NCBI GenBank assembly: GCA_964059195.1
Contig: CAXKWD010000002.1
Coordinates: 150,119,042 to 150,183,041 of the forward strand
Length of the DNA: 64,000 nucleotides
Source of the DNA: Ectobius pallidus
Lineage: Eukaryota; Arthropoda; Insecta; Blattodea; Ectobiidae
Direction: 5' to 3'
Shown: one piece after another, positions 22,152 through 34,073 of the stretch
Layout of the letters: the number at the start of each line of letters is the position of its first letter
How positions within the stretch are numbered: position 1 is the first letter of the stretch
The notes under the pieces: model-generated
What the model was told of the DNA's origin: nothing
Database searches by the model: none
Seen by the model: only the letters and a program-made list of their open reading frames with translations
Made by a program: the position numbers and the translations under genes

Positions 22152-23925
22152 ATAATAAATATAGTATTTTATTCAGAATTCATTTATAGCCTAAGTGGAT
22201 CCCCCTTCGATTACAAAGTATTTCTCAGGAGTTCCCTACATTATTAATACATATATCGCAGCCTTGACATCCTTTTGGTTTTTGGCCTGTGTTCTCTTAC
22301 CACCTGTTGAGTCCCTGTCTCAGTAACTGCTGACACGTCTACTTCCTCCAGGCAGAGTAGTGCTGATACACTGTAATCTGATCAATCATTTAACACTTCA
22401 CATGCTGAACATAGACTGTTTAAATGTATCTTGCCAAGCCTATAATTACAAATTTAAGTGTGTATGGCAATAGTCCCATGGCAATATTTATTTTTATTCA
22501 TACTTCAGAATTCATATTATCCCATATGAGTCCCCCCTTGATTACAATGTATTTCTCGGGGGTCCCCAACATTACTATTAAAAATAATTTTTTATAGAGT
22601 AGGCCTAGTATATCCTTTTCTTTTTTCAGTCTATGTTCTCTTCTTAACATTTCCTTGTGGAGCCTTTCCTCTTCTAAGCTGAAACAAGTGATTACCCAGC
22701 GTTACGAAATCTTCAAGTAAATTACCTTTTCCAATCCCTCTTTCAACGCCGAACCAGATGTATAGCTCATACAGGCTGTGATGGCAGCTCTTCATTCTCT
22801 AGCCAAATTTCTCAGAACAACTTTGATAACCCTTCAATTTGCATGAAATTACCTATATGAAAAGCTGCTAAATATTTTCTTATAAATTCTAGTATTTTAT
22901 TATCAGTTAATATGGAAAACGCTCACATTGAAATTTCTTTGTTAGTTCTACTATTTTAGACTCTTTTAACAATTCATTCCTGCACCTACGTATTTTTGCT
23001 ATACATTCTGGTACTTTACTTTCTGTGTAGGGACTATCGACATTTTGCTATCTTTGTGCTTTGGTTACGGGACAGTCTTTGGCATGACGTCGAAGTTTCC
23101 TGTCACTGCTGACTTGGTTAATTCCTCCAGTTTGTGTTGTGTTGATACACTGTAATTTGATGAGATATTACACACTCCCTATGGTGGACATGTTATACAG
23201 TGAACACCGCTTAATGTAATTGTTAATAACGTTATCAGTCGAGACTTTTATGCAGTCCCGTTATGGATTAACACTGATACATTGAAAACATGATGTTTAT
23301 TGCGATCAAAGATTTGGTTTATGTTATCACATTTTCCTTTTTACGCCTTTATTTGCAGGTACTGTACGTCATTGAAAATTTCGTTTTTAAGGGTTTCGTT
23401 TTTAACTCAACTGTATTGTGTTGTACTGGAGGTAACAATTCTGTACCCAGTTCACAGGATGACCAGTTCGAGGGGGTGGCATTACCTAACTTTCTCTTTT
23501 AAGCAATAAAACATGTTTCACCCCTCAGTTAAGCTCAGCTTTTGATTTATGAAGATAAGCATGTTGACATGGAGTGATGGTTAGTGTAAAATGAAAAGAC
23601 TTGAACAGACAGGCATTAGATGTTTTGCTACACTGTGTTCACCAGATCAGTATAGACTTCTGATAACACTCATAATTCGTAACTGAATATGGAGTATTGG
23701 TTAATACACTCCTAAAGGAAGGTAAAAACAATTAAAAACTTTGTTACTGGTTGAAAAAATAGTTGCAGTCTATTGCTGTATTAGTCTATGAGTGGTTCAG
23801 TGATTCACAGTTATGTATTATTTTGTGAATAAATATCTTTTATTCTGTTTTGTAGTGTGTTACATTATATATGAATAAATAAGCTTCATTTAATTCCTTT
23901 GGCTAATGTTATCAATCGGTTAATA
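22152..23925. repeat. Noncoding stretch with diverged direct repeats
   Basis: Blocks near 22195-22410 and 22525-22680 share the GATTACAATGTATTTCTC and GTTCTCTT words. The block near 23075-23170 shares the CTGCTGAC and TGATACACTGTAA words with the first. They look like old, degenerate repeat units. No gene was recognised; overlapping short frames at 23290-23509 have no motif. Confidence 0.5.
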
Positions 23926-24482
23926 CAAGGGCAATTAAAAAAGTAACAGCAAACTAACAGTATTAAATGCAAATAACACATCTGGGATTTGTAACTCCTG
24001 GGAAGTGAAGGTGCTTGCTTTGAGAAAGTTCTGGCATATGCCGACAGATGGAATGACAATCTGAATAGGAAAGGCAGTTGAAACAAAATGGCTGCGTCCC
24101 TAGCTGTGTGTACTGTAGAAGAACAGCGAGCAGAATAATGATTTTTGTGGTCGCAGATCATAAAACCTCGACAAATCCATAGAAGGATGTTGGAAAGGTA
24201 TGTAGCTATCCCCATTCCTTTCTAACATCCTTCTATGGATTTGTCAAGGTTTTACGCCCTCTGACCACAAAAATCATATTACTGCTTGCTGTTCTACAGT
24301 GCACACAGCTAGGCAGCCATTTTGTTTCAACTGCCTTTCCTATTCAGCTTGTCATTCCATCTGTCGGCATATGCCAGAACTTTCTCAAAGCATGCATCTT
24401 CACATCCCGGGAGTTTCAAATGCCAGACTTGTTAATTGCATTTAATACTGTTAGTTTGCTGTTACTTTTTGAATTGCCCTCG
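23926..24482. mobile_element. Fold-back mariner derivative
   Basis: Two arms of about 270 bp face each other. The outer ends are CAAGGGCAATT and the complement of CGAGGGCAATT, flanked by TA at 23924-23925 and 24483-24484. Each arm runs from a mariner terminus into the start of a transposase; the left arm reads LAVCTVEEQRA on the plus strand. They meet near 24210 at the words around AGAAGGATGTT. The result is a palindrome of two mariner 5' ends. Confidence 0.8.
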
Positions 24483-24516
24483 TATTATCAGATTAGTTGC
24501 GTCTCGAAGTGATCAC

Positions 24517-25688
24517 TAGGGCCCGGATGTTTATGATATGTCATATTTTTTTCCTTTGTGATGTTACCATAGCAAATATAATTTAAACATGATATCATCT
24601 AATGTGATTAGAATTATGCAATTTTCATTGGTCATATAATGTCATATTTTAGCTTTTTCAGTATTTTTTGTCATTTTTCCGTCATTTTTCATATTATGGT
24701 CATATTTTCAATCATTTTTATTTTTTCCCATGCTTTTGTTTTTTTTTTATTCCATTTTCATTTATTTGCTTACAGCCGTCTCAGAGATGGGATTCGAACA
24801 CCCCTGAATTGTTGCTTGTAACTTCTCAGTATTTTCTTTCTAAAAATACTTTCACAAAATATACGTTGGCCTACGTATATTTCTGAGAATTAGGAGAAAG
24901 AGAGAGATGCGTAAAAAGGGACAGATGCAAAGAAAGCGAACGGAGATATTATGATGGCTATTGTCAGTTTTCATAGAAGGTCAACTAACTGCTTCTGTAA
25001 ATAACTTGAGCAGGTAGAAGTTCTTCTTGGGGGTGCCAAGGGGAAGGGGTGATAGGAAGGAACAACCATCCCTCAGTTATTGAAAAGATTTCGCTGCATG
25101 GTGTGCTTCATCACAATCTCAATACTCTTGGTTTATCATGCCTAAAACTAAGGCACAATTCTGTTCTGTAAGCTGTGCGAAGTTAAGGTAGAATCTAAAA
25201 AGCGATTTAATGTGATTTCTAAGTGGTAAGCCAGTGACATTCCACGAAGGTGAGCCTGAATTCAACAGTAATGATTTGACTTATTTCAAATATGCCCCAA
25301 CAGCATCCTGCGACGTTGATCGGTCTTTCTTCCGATATAAGTCAATGCTGAGTGAAAATAGAAGATCGTTTTTATTTGAAAACTTTAAAATGCATGTGAC
25401 CTGTTATTGCAATTCTTTGTGACCGTCCATCATAATGAAACATTTCTTTCATTTTGTGTAGTGTCGAGTGTGTCTTATTGTTTGTTTAAATAAATTCAAA
25501 AATTTATTAATAAAGATTAATATTATTATTTATTAATGTGTTCTCATAAAATTTTAATTGAAAAAACCGACAAGATTTTGAAAAAAAAAATTGTCTCTAG
25601 GTCATATTATTAGTCATATTTCGCCATTTTTAGGTCATAAAGGCTTGCATATTTCTAACATTTTTAGGTCATAAACATCCGGGCCCTA
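24517..25688 (+). mobile_element. Non-autonomous hAT derivative, copy B
   Basis: It has the same ends and interior as 20979-22151, in the opposite orientation. The flanks GTGATCAC (24509-24516) and GTGATAAC (25689-25696) match at 7 of 8 bases. It sits directly before retrotransposon 4. Confidence 0.9.
25234..25422 (+). pseudogene. hAT C-terminal dimerisation domain remnant (copy B)
   Basis: The 62 residues are identical to those at 21246-21434, including SCDVDRSF and ENRRSFLFENF. The frame shows no stop before the natural end. Only the C-terminal exon of an autonomous parent has been kept, so it cannot cut DNA by itself. Confidence 0.8.
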
Positions 25689-25756
25689 GTGATAACAATA
25701 AGAGGTGTGCACTGTTGGTAGTTGGACGTCGACCTGAATGGACGTGTGCTTGCATC

Positions 25757-26748
25757 ATGGGAGGTTCTGATGATAATGGAAATGGTAGTACAACGTATAC
25801 TTGTGGACGATGCAAAGCAAAACTTGTAACTGGTCTAAAATGTAGTGTGTGTGATCATTTTTATCATAATAGCTGTGCCAAAAAATTAAACAATGTGAAA
25901 TTTATTGACGACAACACACTTATGTGCTGTTCAACAGAAAGTAAAATCATGAAGACGGGCTATTCTGATGGTGAGTTCATCAAAGCTATATATGAACTGG
26001 CTAGTGACGATAATAAAATTGACATGAGGATTATCAATTATATAATCCAACAAAAAGACTGTATAATAAGTGAATTACATGAGAAAGTGAAAATATTAAC
26101 TGAACAGTTGTCTTTGACTACAGCTATTATTCATTCCCAGAGTTTGAAACCTACAGACAAGTGTTCCGTTATCGCTAATAATAAAAGTGATGTTCAACTG
26201 GTACTAAGAATAGTAACTCCTTAATTCCTGTTGCTCAAGTTACTGATAGCACGGATGCGAAAATTACTACAAGCGAAAATAATACTTCTGAAATTGTAAT
26301 CACTGAAAATCAGCATGGGTCATCTTCGTATGCAGCTGCTCTCCAACGTAATCCAGGAAATATAAAACATCCTTCGACTCTAAAAACTGTTAATTGTAAT
26401 TCAAAGGTTCCCAAAGAAGTTCCCAGCCATGGTGTACTATAAACATCATCTCTAAAAGTTATCAAACCTCATAATAAGAAGGCTCTTTTTGTATCACGTT
26501 TTGATCCAAGTACAACTCCAGACGAAATTGTGACTTATGTAAAGGACACAACGAAAATCTCCGATGTAAAGTTCACAAAGTTAGTGACCAAATACCATTC
26601 CTATTCATCTTTTCATATTGAAGTAAACAGTGATGATTATAACAAAATTGCAGTTCTAGATGTATGGCCAACCGGTTGTATATTCAAACAATTCTATGGT
26701 CAATTGCGGGAACAAAGTTTGGCAGTGAACAACAACACAGATGAGTGA
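25757..26748 (+). pseudogene. Retrotransposon 4 ORF1 (PHD-like zinc finger and RRM-like domain)
   Basis: The ATG at 25757 gives MGGSDDNGN, then CGRC and CSVCDHFYHNSC, a PHD/RING-like zinc-binding cluster known from some CR1-group ORF1 proteins. A leucine-rich coiled-coil segment follows (IISELHEKVKILTEQL). The frame shifts near 26205 and meets a stop near 26442. The C-terminal part, KALFVSRFDPSTTPDEIV through the WPTGC segment, resembles an RRM-like RNA-binding fold. It would coat element RNA. Two breaks make it inactive. The in-frame ATG at 25715 is further upstream, but the Cys cluster begins after 25757. Confidence 0.75.
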
Positions 26749-26841
26749 CTAGAAATAGAACCAACCCGTTTCAAACAAAACAACTTAGAACTTAGTAAAC
26801 AAACATTGGGATACGAAGATAAGATATCTGTTATACATCTA

Positions 26842-28172
26842 TGAGGGCCATCCGGAAAGTGGTACCCGTTAGCGCCGCATGAAGCGCTGACGACTCGGGT
26901 AGCCGCTGGGCAGGGTCAGACCGCGTCAGTGGCTTGTCTGCCTGCTCTGTGCGAGGTTGCATGATGCTAGCATTGCCTGTGTTGTGTCTCTGATCGTTTA
27001 TAATGTTTAAACAAATTGAGAACCCCGCCAGTTGTGAAGTGAGGGCCGTGATTAAATTTCTTAATGCACAAAGTGTTCGACCTTGTGATATTCATTGCAA
27101 ATTAAAGGAGGTGTATGGAGACAATGTGATGGATGAGTCATCTGTTCGGCGTTGGTGTCGCAACTTCAATCTGGGGAGGGGGAATACACACGACGAAAAG
27201 CGTTCAGGGAGACCATCTGTCATTACAGACCAACTGCTGAGCTCAGTAGACGAATGCGTGAGGAAAGATCGGTGCGTCACAATTGATGAACTCTGTGAAC
27301 AGTTTCCTAATGTGTCTCGAACAGTTGTTCATGAAATTGTCAAAGACCATCTGCAGTATTCAAAAATCTTTTCAAGGTGGGTCCCTCGCATGCTTACAGA
27401 TGAGCAAAAAACCAAGCATATGGCTGCAGCACTGACGTTTCTGGGACATTATTCTGATGAAGGAGCCTCTTTCCTGACTTGCATCATTACTGGGGACGAA
27501 ACATGGGTTTGTTATGCATCACCTGAGAGTAAACGACAATTAATGGAGTGGCATCATCTTCATTCACCAACCAAACCAAAAAAATTCAAGACAGTTCTGT
27601 CCACCAGGAAACTCATGGCAACCGTTTTCTGGGATCGACGAGGTGTATTGCTCATTGATTTTATGGCCTGTGGAGACACAATTAATGCTAACGCGTATTG
27701 TGAAACATTAAAGAAATTACGGCGGGCAATACAAAATCGATGGCGAGGTCTATTGTCTACAGGCGTCATTCTCCTTCATGACAATGCCAGGCCTCATGCA
27801 GCTGCGATAATACAACTTTTGCAGAAATTCAAGTGGGAAACCTTCGACCATCCACCATTTAGCCCAGACTTGGCCCCTTCGGATTTTCATCTCTTTACGA
27901 AGTTTAAAGAATTTCTGGCGGGAAAAAGATTTGACAGCGATGAAGAACTTAAACAAGGCAGGACTACGTATCTCAATACGCTGGTGGCGGAGGACTATGA
28001 CGCTGGAATACAAAAACTCGTCACACGTTATGACAAATGCCTAAATTTGCTTGGAGATTATGTGGAGAAGTAGTGTAAAGTATGCTCTTTCCAATAAAAA
28101 TGTTTATATGTGTTAATATTTACTCCTGTGTCTTTATTGCACAAACGGGTACCACTTTCCGGATGGCCCTCA
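26842..28172 (+). mobile_element. Full-length mariner transposon
   Basis: A perfect 29-bp terminal inverted repeat beginning TGAGGGCCATCCGGAAAGTG is flanked by TA at 26840-26841 and 28173-28174. At 1331 bp with an intact transposase, it looks young. Removing it rejoins the endonuclease frame of retrotransposon 4. Confidence 0.97.
27003..28073 (+). CDS. Mariner transposase
   Basis: ATG opens 356 codons, close to the usual 345-355. An N-terminal paired helix-turn-helix region (residues about 10-110) includes SVRRWCRNFNLGR. A linker RWVPRMLTDEQK follows, equivalent to the WVPHEL motif. The catalytic triad is Asp165 (TGDETW), Asp260 (HDNARPH) and Asp294 (SPDLAPSDFHLF). The last two are 34 positions apart, one fewer than in classical DD34D mariners such as Mos1. 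The end, YDKCLNLLGDYVEK, is typical. The enzyme binds the 29-bp ends and cuts and pastes at TA. The frame is unbroken, so it may be active if the one-residue shortening is tolerated. Identification is firm; activity is inference. Confidence 0.97.
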   Translation: MFKQIENPASCEVRAVIKFLNAQSVRPCDIHCKLKEVYGDNVMDESSVRRWCRNFNLGRGNTHDEKRSGRPSVITDQLLSSVDECVRKDRCVTIDELCEQFPNVSRTVVHEIVKDHLQYSKIFSRWVPRMLTDEQKTKHMAAALTFLGHYSDEGASFLTCIITGDETWVCYASPESKRQLMEWHHLHSPTKPKKFKTVLSTRKLMATVFWDRRGVLLIDFMACGDTINANAYCETLKKLRRAIQNRWRGLLSTGVILLHDNARPHAAAIIQLLQKFKWETFDHPPFSPDLAPSDFHLFTKFKEFLAGKRFDSDEELKQGRTTYLNTLVAEDYDAGIQKLVTRYDKCLNLLGDYVEK

Positions 28173-30985
28173 TAAATATCCAATGCCTAAGTAATAAAAT
28201 AGAAGAGTTAAGAGGTTTTTCTAACAGATAATCCCTACGATATAGTATGTCTAAGTGAACACTGGTTGACAAAGGAAAATATAGATCTAATAAACGTACA
28301 CAACTATCGCATGGTTAGTAGTTATTGCAGAAGTAAGCATATACATGGCGCTGTTCGTGTTTTAATATCAAATAATCATGGCTGCAGTGGATTAGACTAT
28401 GACTTGCTCACGGCCGAACTTTTTTTTAAAATTACTGCTATATTTCTAAATACGTTCCGCATAATCATCATTGTCATATATCGATCCCCATCTGGTAATA
28501 TTGATGAGTTTTATCTAAGATTGGACAAACTGTTTCGTTTTCTATCTTGTAAAAAAACCAAAATACAGGGTAATCATTTGCAGTGATTTTAACATCAATG
28601 TGCTACAAGACGATGCTAAAACTGTTGAATTTAGTAATATCTTGAGTTCGTTTGGTTACTGTACAACCATTAAAGAACCTACGAGAGGGCTCACATGCCT
28701 TGACAACATTATATTGGAAGAAAGTGTAAGGGAATATGAAACTGGAGTTACCAATCCTAATCTTTTGGACCATTCTGCAGTATGGCTTAACCTACCTACA
28801 GAAACAAAATCAATATCAACTTAAAAGGTAAATACTAAGAAAGACTGTATAAGTAAACGAGTTTTCTCAGAGAAATCTATGTCCAGTTTTACTTCAGAAC
28901 TCATCAGCAATAATTGGGAAATGTTTATAAGTAACTTGAATTAAAAAATTATTGTAAATTCTTTTTTTAAGTATTTTTTTAGGACTTTTTAATTATTCTT
29001 TTCCATTAAAGAAATACAATAATGTAATAAAAGATACAAAAAAGACCCCTTTAAAATGGTACAATGATGAACTGTCAAAAATGAAAGACTATGTCATGGC
29101 ATTGAAAACTGTGTACACATTATCACCTACACCAGACAACAAACAAGCTTATTGTACCTATAACAAAATATATAAGAAAGCTTTAGTAGAAGCAAAGTTT
29201 AATGCCAATTGCAATTTTATTAATTCAGCAAATAACAAATGCAAAGCCATTAATAACTCAAAGAATGCAAATTCTATAAAGAAAGACATAAAAATCACAC
29301 CAGAAAGTTTTAATGAATATTTTGTGCAAACTGTATCCAAAGCAGCTGAAGTGACACATACAACTACTGAAATCAGAGATGAACCAATAATAAATCACGA
29401 CATTCCTCTTGTTGATTTTAAGTGGCGGCCAGTGGAAGAAAAGAAGATATTAGAAATAGTATCAAATTTTAAAGTTTCAGATAGCAAAGATTAGGCCTAT
29501 TATACTATGTCTAATAATTTTATCAAAAGGATAATTTTATTTATTTTAAAGCCTATGATGCAATGTATTCATTTATGTTTGTATGATGGAGTTTTTCCAC
29601 AATATTTTAAGACTGCTAAAGAGACACCCATCTATAAGAAAGGTGATTACGATTGTCCTGGTAGCTATAGGCCCATATCAGTCATACCAGTTTTTGGGAA
29701 GATTTTAGAAGCTGCTGTAAAAACTCAATTATGTGAGTATTTTGAAATTAATAATCTTTTTAGTAATAGCCAGTTTGGCTTCAGACGAGGTAGATGTACA
29801 ATAGATGGTATTAGGGAAGTCGTAAATTATGTTATCAAAGCATTTGAAAACAAAGATGTTACGAGAGCCACATTATGCGACCTGAGTAAAGCTTTTGATA
29901 CCGTTCCACATGAATTACTTCTTACGAAGCTACATTACATAATTTCTGTAAGACTTACTTGAAGGAACGCTATCAAGTTGTTGAGGTAAATGACCAACAG
30001 TCAGATAGGAAAAAGATCATAAACGGAGTTCCTCAGGGATCCATTCTGGGTCCTGTACTGTTCATAATTTATATAAATGATATTGTAAACTACTTACGTG
30101 TAAAATCAATAATATACGCAGATGACACAAGTCTGATTAATTCCCAAAGCAGCCTCAATGACTTAGAGAATATTTCATCTTTTAGTCTAAATGATACAAA
30201 ACGGTGGTGTGCAGCGAATGGTCTACTTCTGAACGATAATAAAACTCAAATAATTACCTTTACACTAACAGATCAAATTATAGACGATGGTAAAAATAGA
30301 CCAGTAAAATTACTGGGCATGTATCTGGATTCTAAGCTTTCTTGGGAAATGCATGTCAATTATATGTGTAACAAACTGTCAAGAGTGCTTTTCTTGCTTA
30401 GGAATTTGAGAAACTAGATTCCATTCTTGTATGTTAAAGGAGCATACTTTACCTTTTTTCAAAGTTTATTTAGATATGGTCTAATTTTGTATGGTAATAG
30501 CTCACACATAAACAAAATACTGAAGATACAAAAGAAAGCAGTAAGAATATTAAATAATTCCTTACCAAGAGAACACTGTCGACCTTTATTTGTTAAGTTG
30601 TCTGTACTTAGTGTTATAAATCTTTATTTATTTGACCTGGTAATTTTTACCTTAAGTAAGAACTTAACGTATAACAACAGAGACCAGATTCATAATCACA
30701 ATACTCGTTTTAAGCACCTAATAGACATACCACGTTGTAGACTGCAAAAAACAATGAAAAGTTATGAATACTTAGGACAAAAGGTTGTTAATAAATTACC
30801 TCGCACTCTATTGGAACTGCCACTGAAAGAACTGAAAAAAAAGATTTTATACATGGCTAATCAAAAATCCATTTTATAATATTGATGAATTTTTATCACT
30901 TAATGTCATAATGTATTATTAGCATCATCTAATTTTACACAAAATTTAGACCTAATATTAGGGCCTGATCATATAAGCTTATTAG

Positions 30986-31919
30986 TAGACTTTGGACTTT
31001 TAGGTCACTAAAAATGCTGTTTTAGGTACCTAAAATAGGCTCTAAAAATTGGAAAATAGGTTCTAAAAATCGTAAAATAGTCTCTTATAAAATAGTTAAG
31101 TTGCCAATTTTCTGAAACATCTCAATTGCAATGCAGAATTTTATATTTATTGAAGTCACCATTGATCAATAATCATGATAAATAGACTTCGGACTTTTAG
31201 GTCGCTAACAATGCTATTTTAGGTACCTAAAATAGGCTCTAAAAATTGGAAAATAGGTTCTAAAAATCATAAAACAGTCTCTTATAAAATCATTAAGTTG
31301 CCAATTTTCTGAAATATCTCAATTGCAATGCAGAATATTATATTTACCGATGTCACCATTAATCAATAATCATGATAAAACACAAATATAGGTCTATGGT
31401 ACACAGAATTATACAGACCTAATATTAGGGCCTGTATTAATACCATAACAGTGAAAACCTAATCCCTGTGCCCAGAAGCTACGCATATCATACTAGCATA
31501 TTCAACCCCTTGTATCCCTCAGTGATTCAGAGAACTATGTTCTTTTTTTTTGTTATTAGATGTGGGAGTTGGGAGAAAAACACTACATTTACTTGGGAAT
31601 TCCAAGGAATTTTTCTACTGAAGACGAAACATTCCTTACTATTGTACCACATCACAAATGTACTGCACATTCCAAGCTAAAAATTTAGTAAGAACTGAAA
31701 ATTAGTGCTAGAATTTAAGTTATAACAAAAAAAGACTTTTGAACTTTAGAGGGAAAACAAGCAAAAAGGCAATATTAGGCTCTAACATAAATAGGCTGTT
31801 TTAGGTCCTATAAAAGTATCAGTTTTAGTTATAGTCACATATGAAACATGCATACACAAGTTTTCGTCCATATATCACTTAAGGATTAAAATAGGTTTTT
31901 ACCTAAAATCCAAAGTCTA
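30986..31919. mobile_element. Non-autonomous hAT derivative with internal tandem repeat
   Basis: The ends TAGACTTTGGACTTTTAGGT and the complement of TAGACTTTGGATTTTAGGT are flanked by perfect 8-bp CTTATTAG (30978-30985 and 31920-31927). Inside, a 197-bp unit is repeated at 30986 and 31183. No transposase was seen. Confidence 0.85.
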
Positions 31920-32062
31920 CTTATTAGAGTATGGATGAACGCGTTACTAACTTTCACTAACCCCCTTACACAAACTTTTGCCAAAACAAGTTTCTATTGA
32001 CTGTATTGAATGCTTTTTCTAAATCCATAAAACACCAATTTTAGTTTCCCTCTTTTAGTAAA

Positions 32063-33269
32063 TCTCTATATATATAAAAGGCTTTGTCCTGACTGACTGA
32101 CAGGAATCAACGTAGAGCCTAAACTATAACAGGTAGAGACTTGGAATTTTGACAGTACCTTCGTTTCATAATGTAGGTGCTCACTAAGAAAAGAATTTAC
32201 AAAATTTTGATTTTAAATGCCAAAAATTAAATGTTTTTGAGAATACTTAATCCCTTTTTACACAGAATTATAAAACCCAAATCACAGAACATACTGTTGC
32301 TAATGGTATCAGATGGCTTTGGAAAAAAAAAAGAAATGCAAGTTTGACAAAATAAGAGAAGGTATCAATTTATAATTCATGTTATAAATAAATATTAAAG
32401 AATGTAATCCATGAAAATAATGCAGTCACATAACTTTTCTCTACCCTGGACATAGAGAAAACAATACGAGGTATGGTAATATGGTATATTATTATATCGC
32501 AGGTTTTTGGAGAGAGAAGTATGAAAGTGCTTTCTGTTTAATTTCATCCTAAAAACAGTTTTATGGTAACATGAGAGGGAGAAATAAAATTTTCCGCCTC
32601 GGTATTACGACTCAAATGGAAATGGGGAGGCCACGTGGCAAGACTGGACCATAAGAGATGGACGCACGCGCTAACGATGTGGAACCCCAGAATTGGCAAG
32701 AGGAACGTGGGACGGCAAAAGATCCATTGGGCAGAAGGTTTCAAGAAGACGGCGGGGGCGCAGTGGACCAGAAGCGCAAGAGACAGACAATTGTGGAAGG
32801 ATCTGGAAAAACTGTATATATAGTGTATGATCTGAGAATAGTGAACTAGGTTAAGTATTTGAACAAACTCCTTACTCTTTAGGACTAGCCCACCTAGGGA
32901 GTCAAACTAGAGGGCTTTTCCCTGCAACAGCAGAAGGCCATGGCCCTTAAGGGATTCTGAAGGCTAAAATTCATTCATTCATTCATTACAATTTTATGTT
33001 ACAGGAATTTCTGTTTCTTCTTATTTGAACCCTTACCAGGCTTGCTGTGTACAAGCAATGCAATGCAGAATTCTACATCCTTTATGAGCCATAAAAAACT
33101 ATATCAAGCGTTTTCTGAGGGAATAGTTATAGTGTAATAAGTCGTTCTTCCTATTTCAGATTATAAATACCTATATAAGGACCTAGAATTTAAAAATTGA
33201 AAGTCCTTCATAAGTTCATTTCCAATTACAAAATAAAAAACCCGGGCGATGCCAGGTCTTTTAAGCTAG
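32063..33269 (+). mobile_element. Helitron 1 (non-autonomous)
   Basis: It begins TCTCTATATATATAAAAGGC after an A and ends in a hairpin (CCCGGGC-GAT-GCCAGG) followed by TTTTAAGCTAG and a T. These are the Helitron signatures: 5' TC, 3' hairpin, CTRR end and A/T insertion site. No Rep/helicase gene is present. Its last 160 bp match Helitron 2. An RTE-like fragment is inserted at about 32598-32990. Confidence 0.85.
32602..32823 (+). pseudogene. RTE-like retrotransposon C-terminal fragment inside Helitron 1
   Basis: The frame reads LKWKWGGHVARLDHKRWT, then NPRIGKRNVGRQKIHWAEGF and WTRSARDRQLWKDLEK, ending at TAG. This string is the usual C-terminus of RTE-type endonuclease/RT proteins. A 3' UTR and an (ATTC)4 tail near 32966-32986 follow, consistent with a severely 5'-truncated insertion. 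It splits the Helitron relative to Helitron 2. Confidence 0.7.
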
Positions 33270-34073
33270 TAAATACATATTTCTCCATTTAATGCTGAAA
33301 AAATAAATATATTATTGTATGTCCTCCTCTCTTTTTTAAACCCATTTTGCCAGATTGATAAAATACTGTGAGCTACATCCCATTCTTCTAGTCTGTTGGT
33401 AAGTAGTGCCCGTATATAATTTGAAGATTGCTGGTAGTAAACTCATTCCTCTGTAGCTGCCTGGATCATCCCTTTTTCCATTATTTTTAAATATTGGTAT
33501 GACTACTGCTCTTTTCCAAATATCCAGAATTTCATTTGACTCCTTGACCTTACTGAATAATTTTAATAGTATTGTCACAATGCCGCCAAGCTTCGAGAAA
33601 TTGACACTTCTAGAAAAATGGCGGCTCTCTAATGAACAGGTGGCTTAGTGGAGGCACATCGCAGTGAGTGGACTATGTGCTCTGGAGGGGAGGAGTCGAA
33701 TGCTAAGGGATGTGACCATTAATTAAACCTGTAAAATCACCCCTGAAATTATTAATATTCTCCTTTTCTGAGTTTTTCATGTTGAAGTGTTTTTTCCAAT
33801 CCTGTTCTGAAGGCATGATCCTGTTGTAGTTTATAACTTTTTAAAGTTCTAAAATAATTCCATACCTTTTGGATGTCATTGTTTCCTAGCCACTCACTAA
33901 TTTTTCTACTTTCTGTTCTGTTACCGTATAGTTAATTTTCTTTTGTCTGATTAATTCATTGTACTCTTTTTCTGATTACTATAAAATTATCTCTAGTTTC
34001 TTGACTATTTTCCTTTAACCATAATTTATATCCTTTTCTAACATTGCTTCTTTTCAATAAACACTCATTACCA

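Larger units (their letters stand above)
26752..30879 (+). pseudogene. Retrotransposon 4 ORF2 (endonuclease-reverse transcriptase), split by mariner
   Basis: The endonuclease starts with ISVIHL, is cut at 26842-28172 by mariner, and resumes at NIQCLSNKIEEL. It goes on with LSEHWLTKENID, IYRSPSGN and LDHSAVWL. The reverse transcriptase shows YRPISVIPVFGKILE, CDLSKAFDTV, GVPQGSILGP and YADDTS (about 30114), then a thumb and C-terminal region to 30879. Frameshifts and stops occur near 28230, 28565, 28824, 29494, 29960 and 30415. The 3' flank to about 30930 has no clear tandem tail. Its ORF1 type and sequence differ from elements 1-3, so it is a separate family. Confidence 0.85.

Noticed and set aside
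24639..24886. Two overlapping Phe-rich plus-strand frames
   Set aside because: They cover TCATATTTT-type subterminal repeats of the hAT derivative and have no coding signal.
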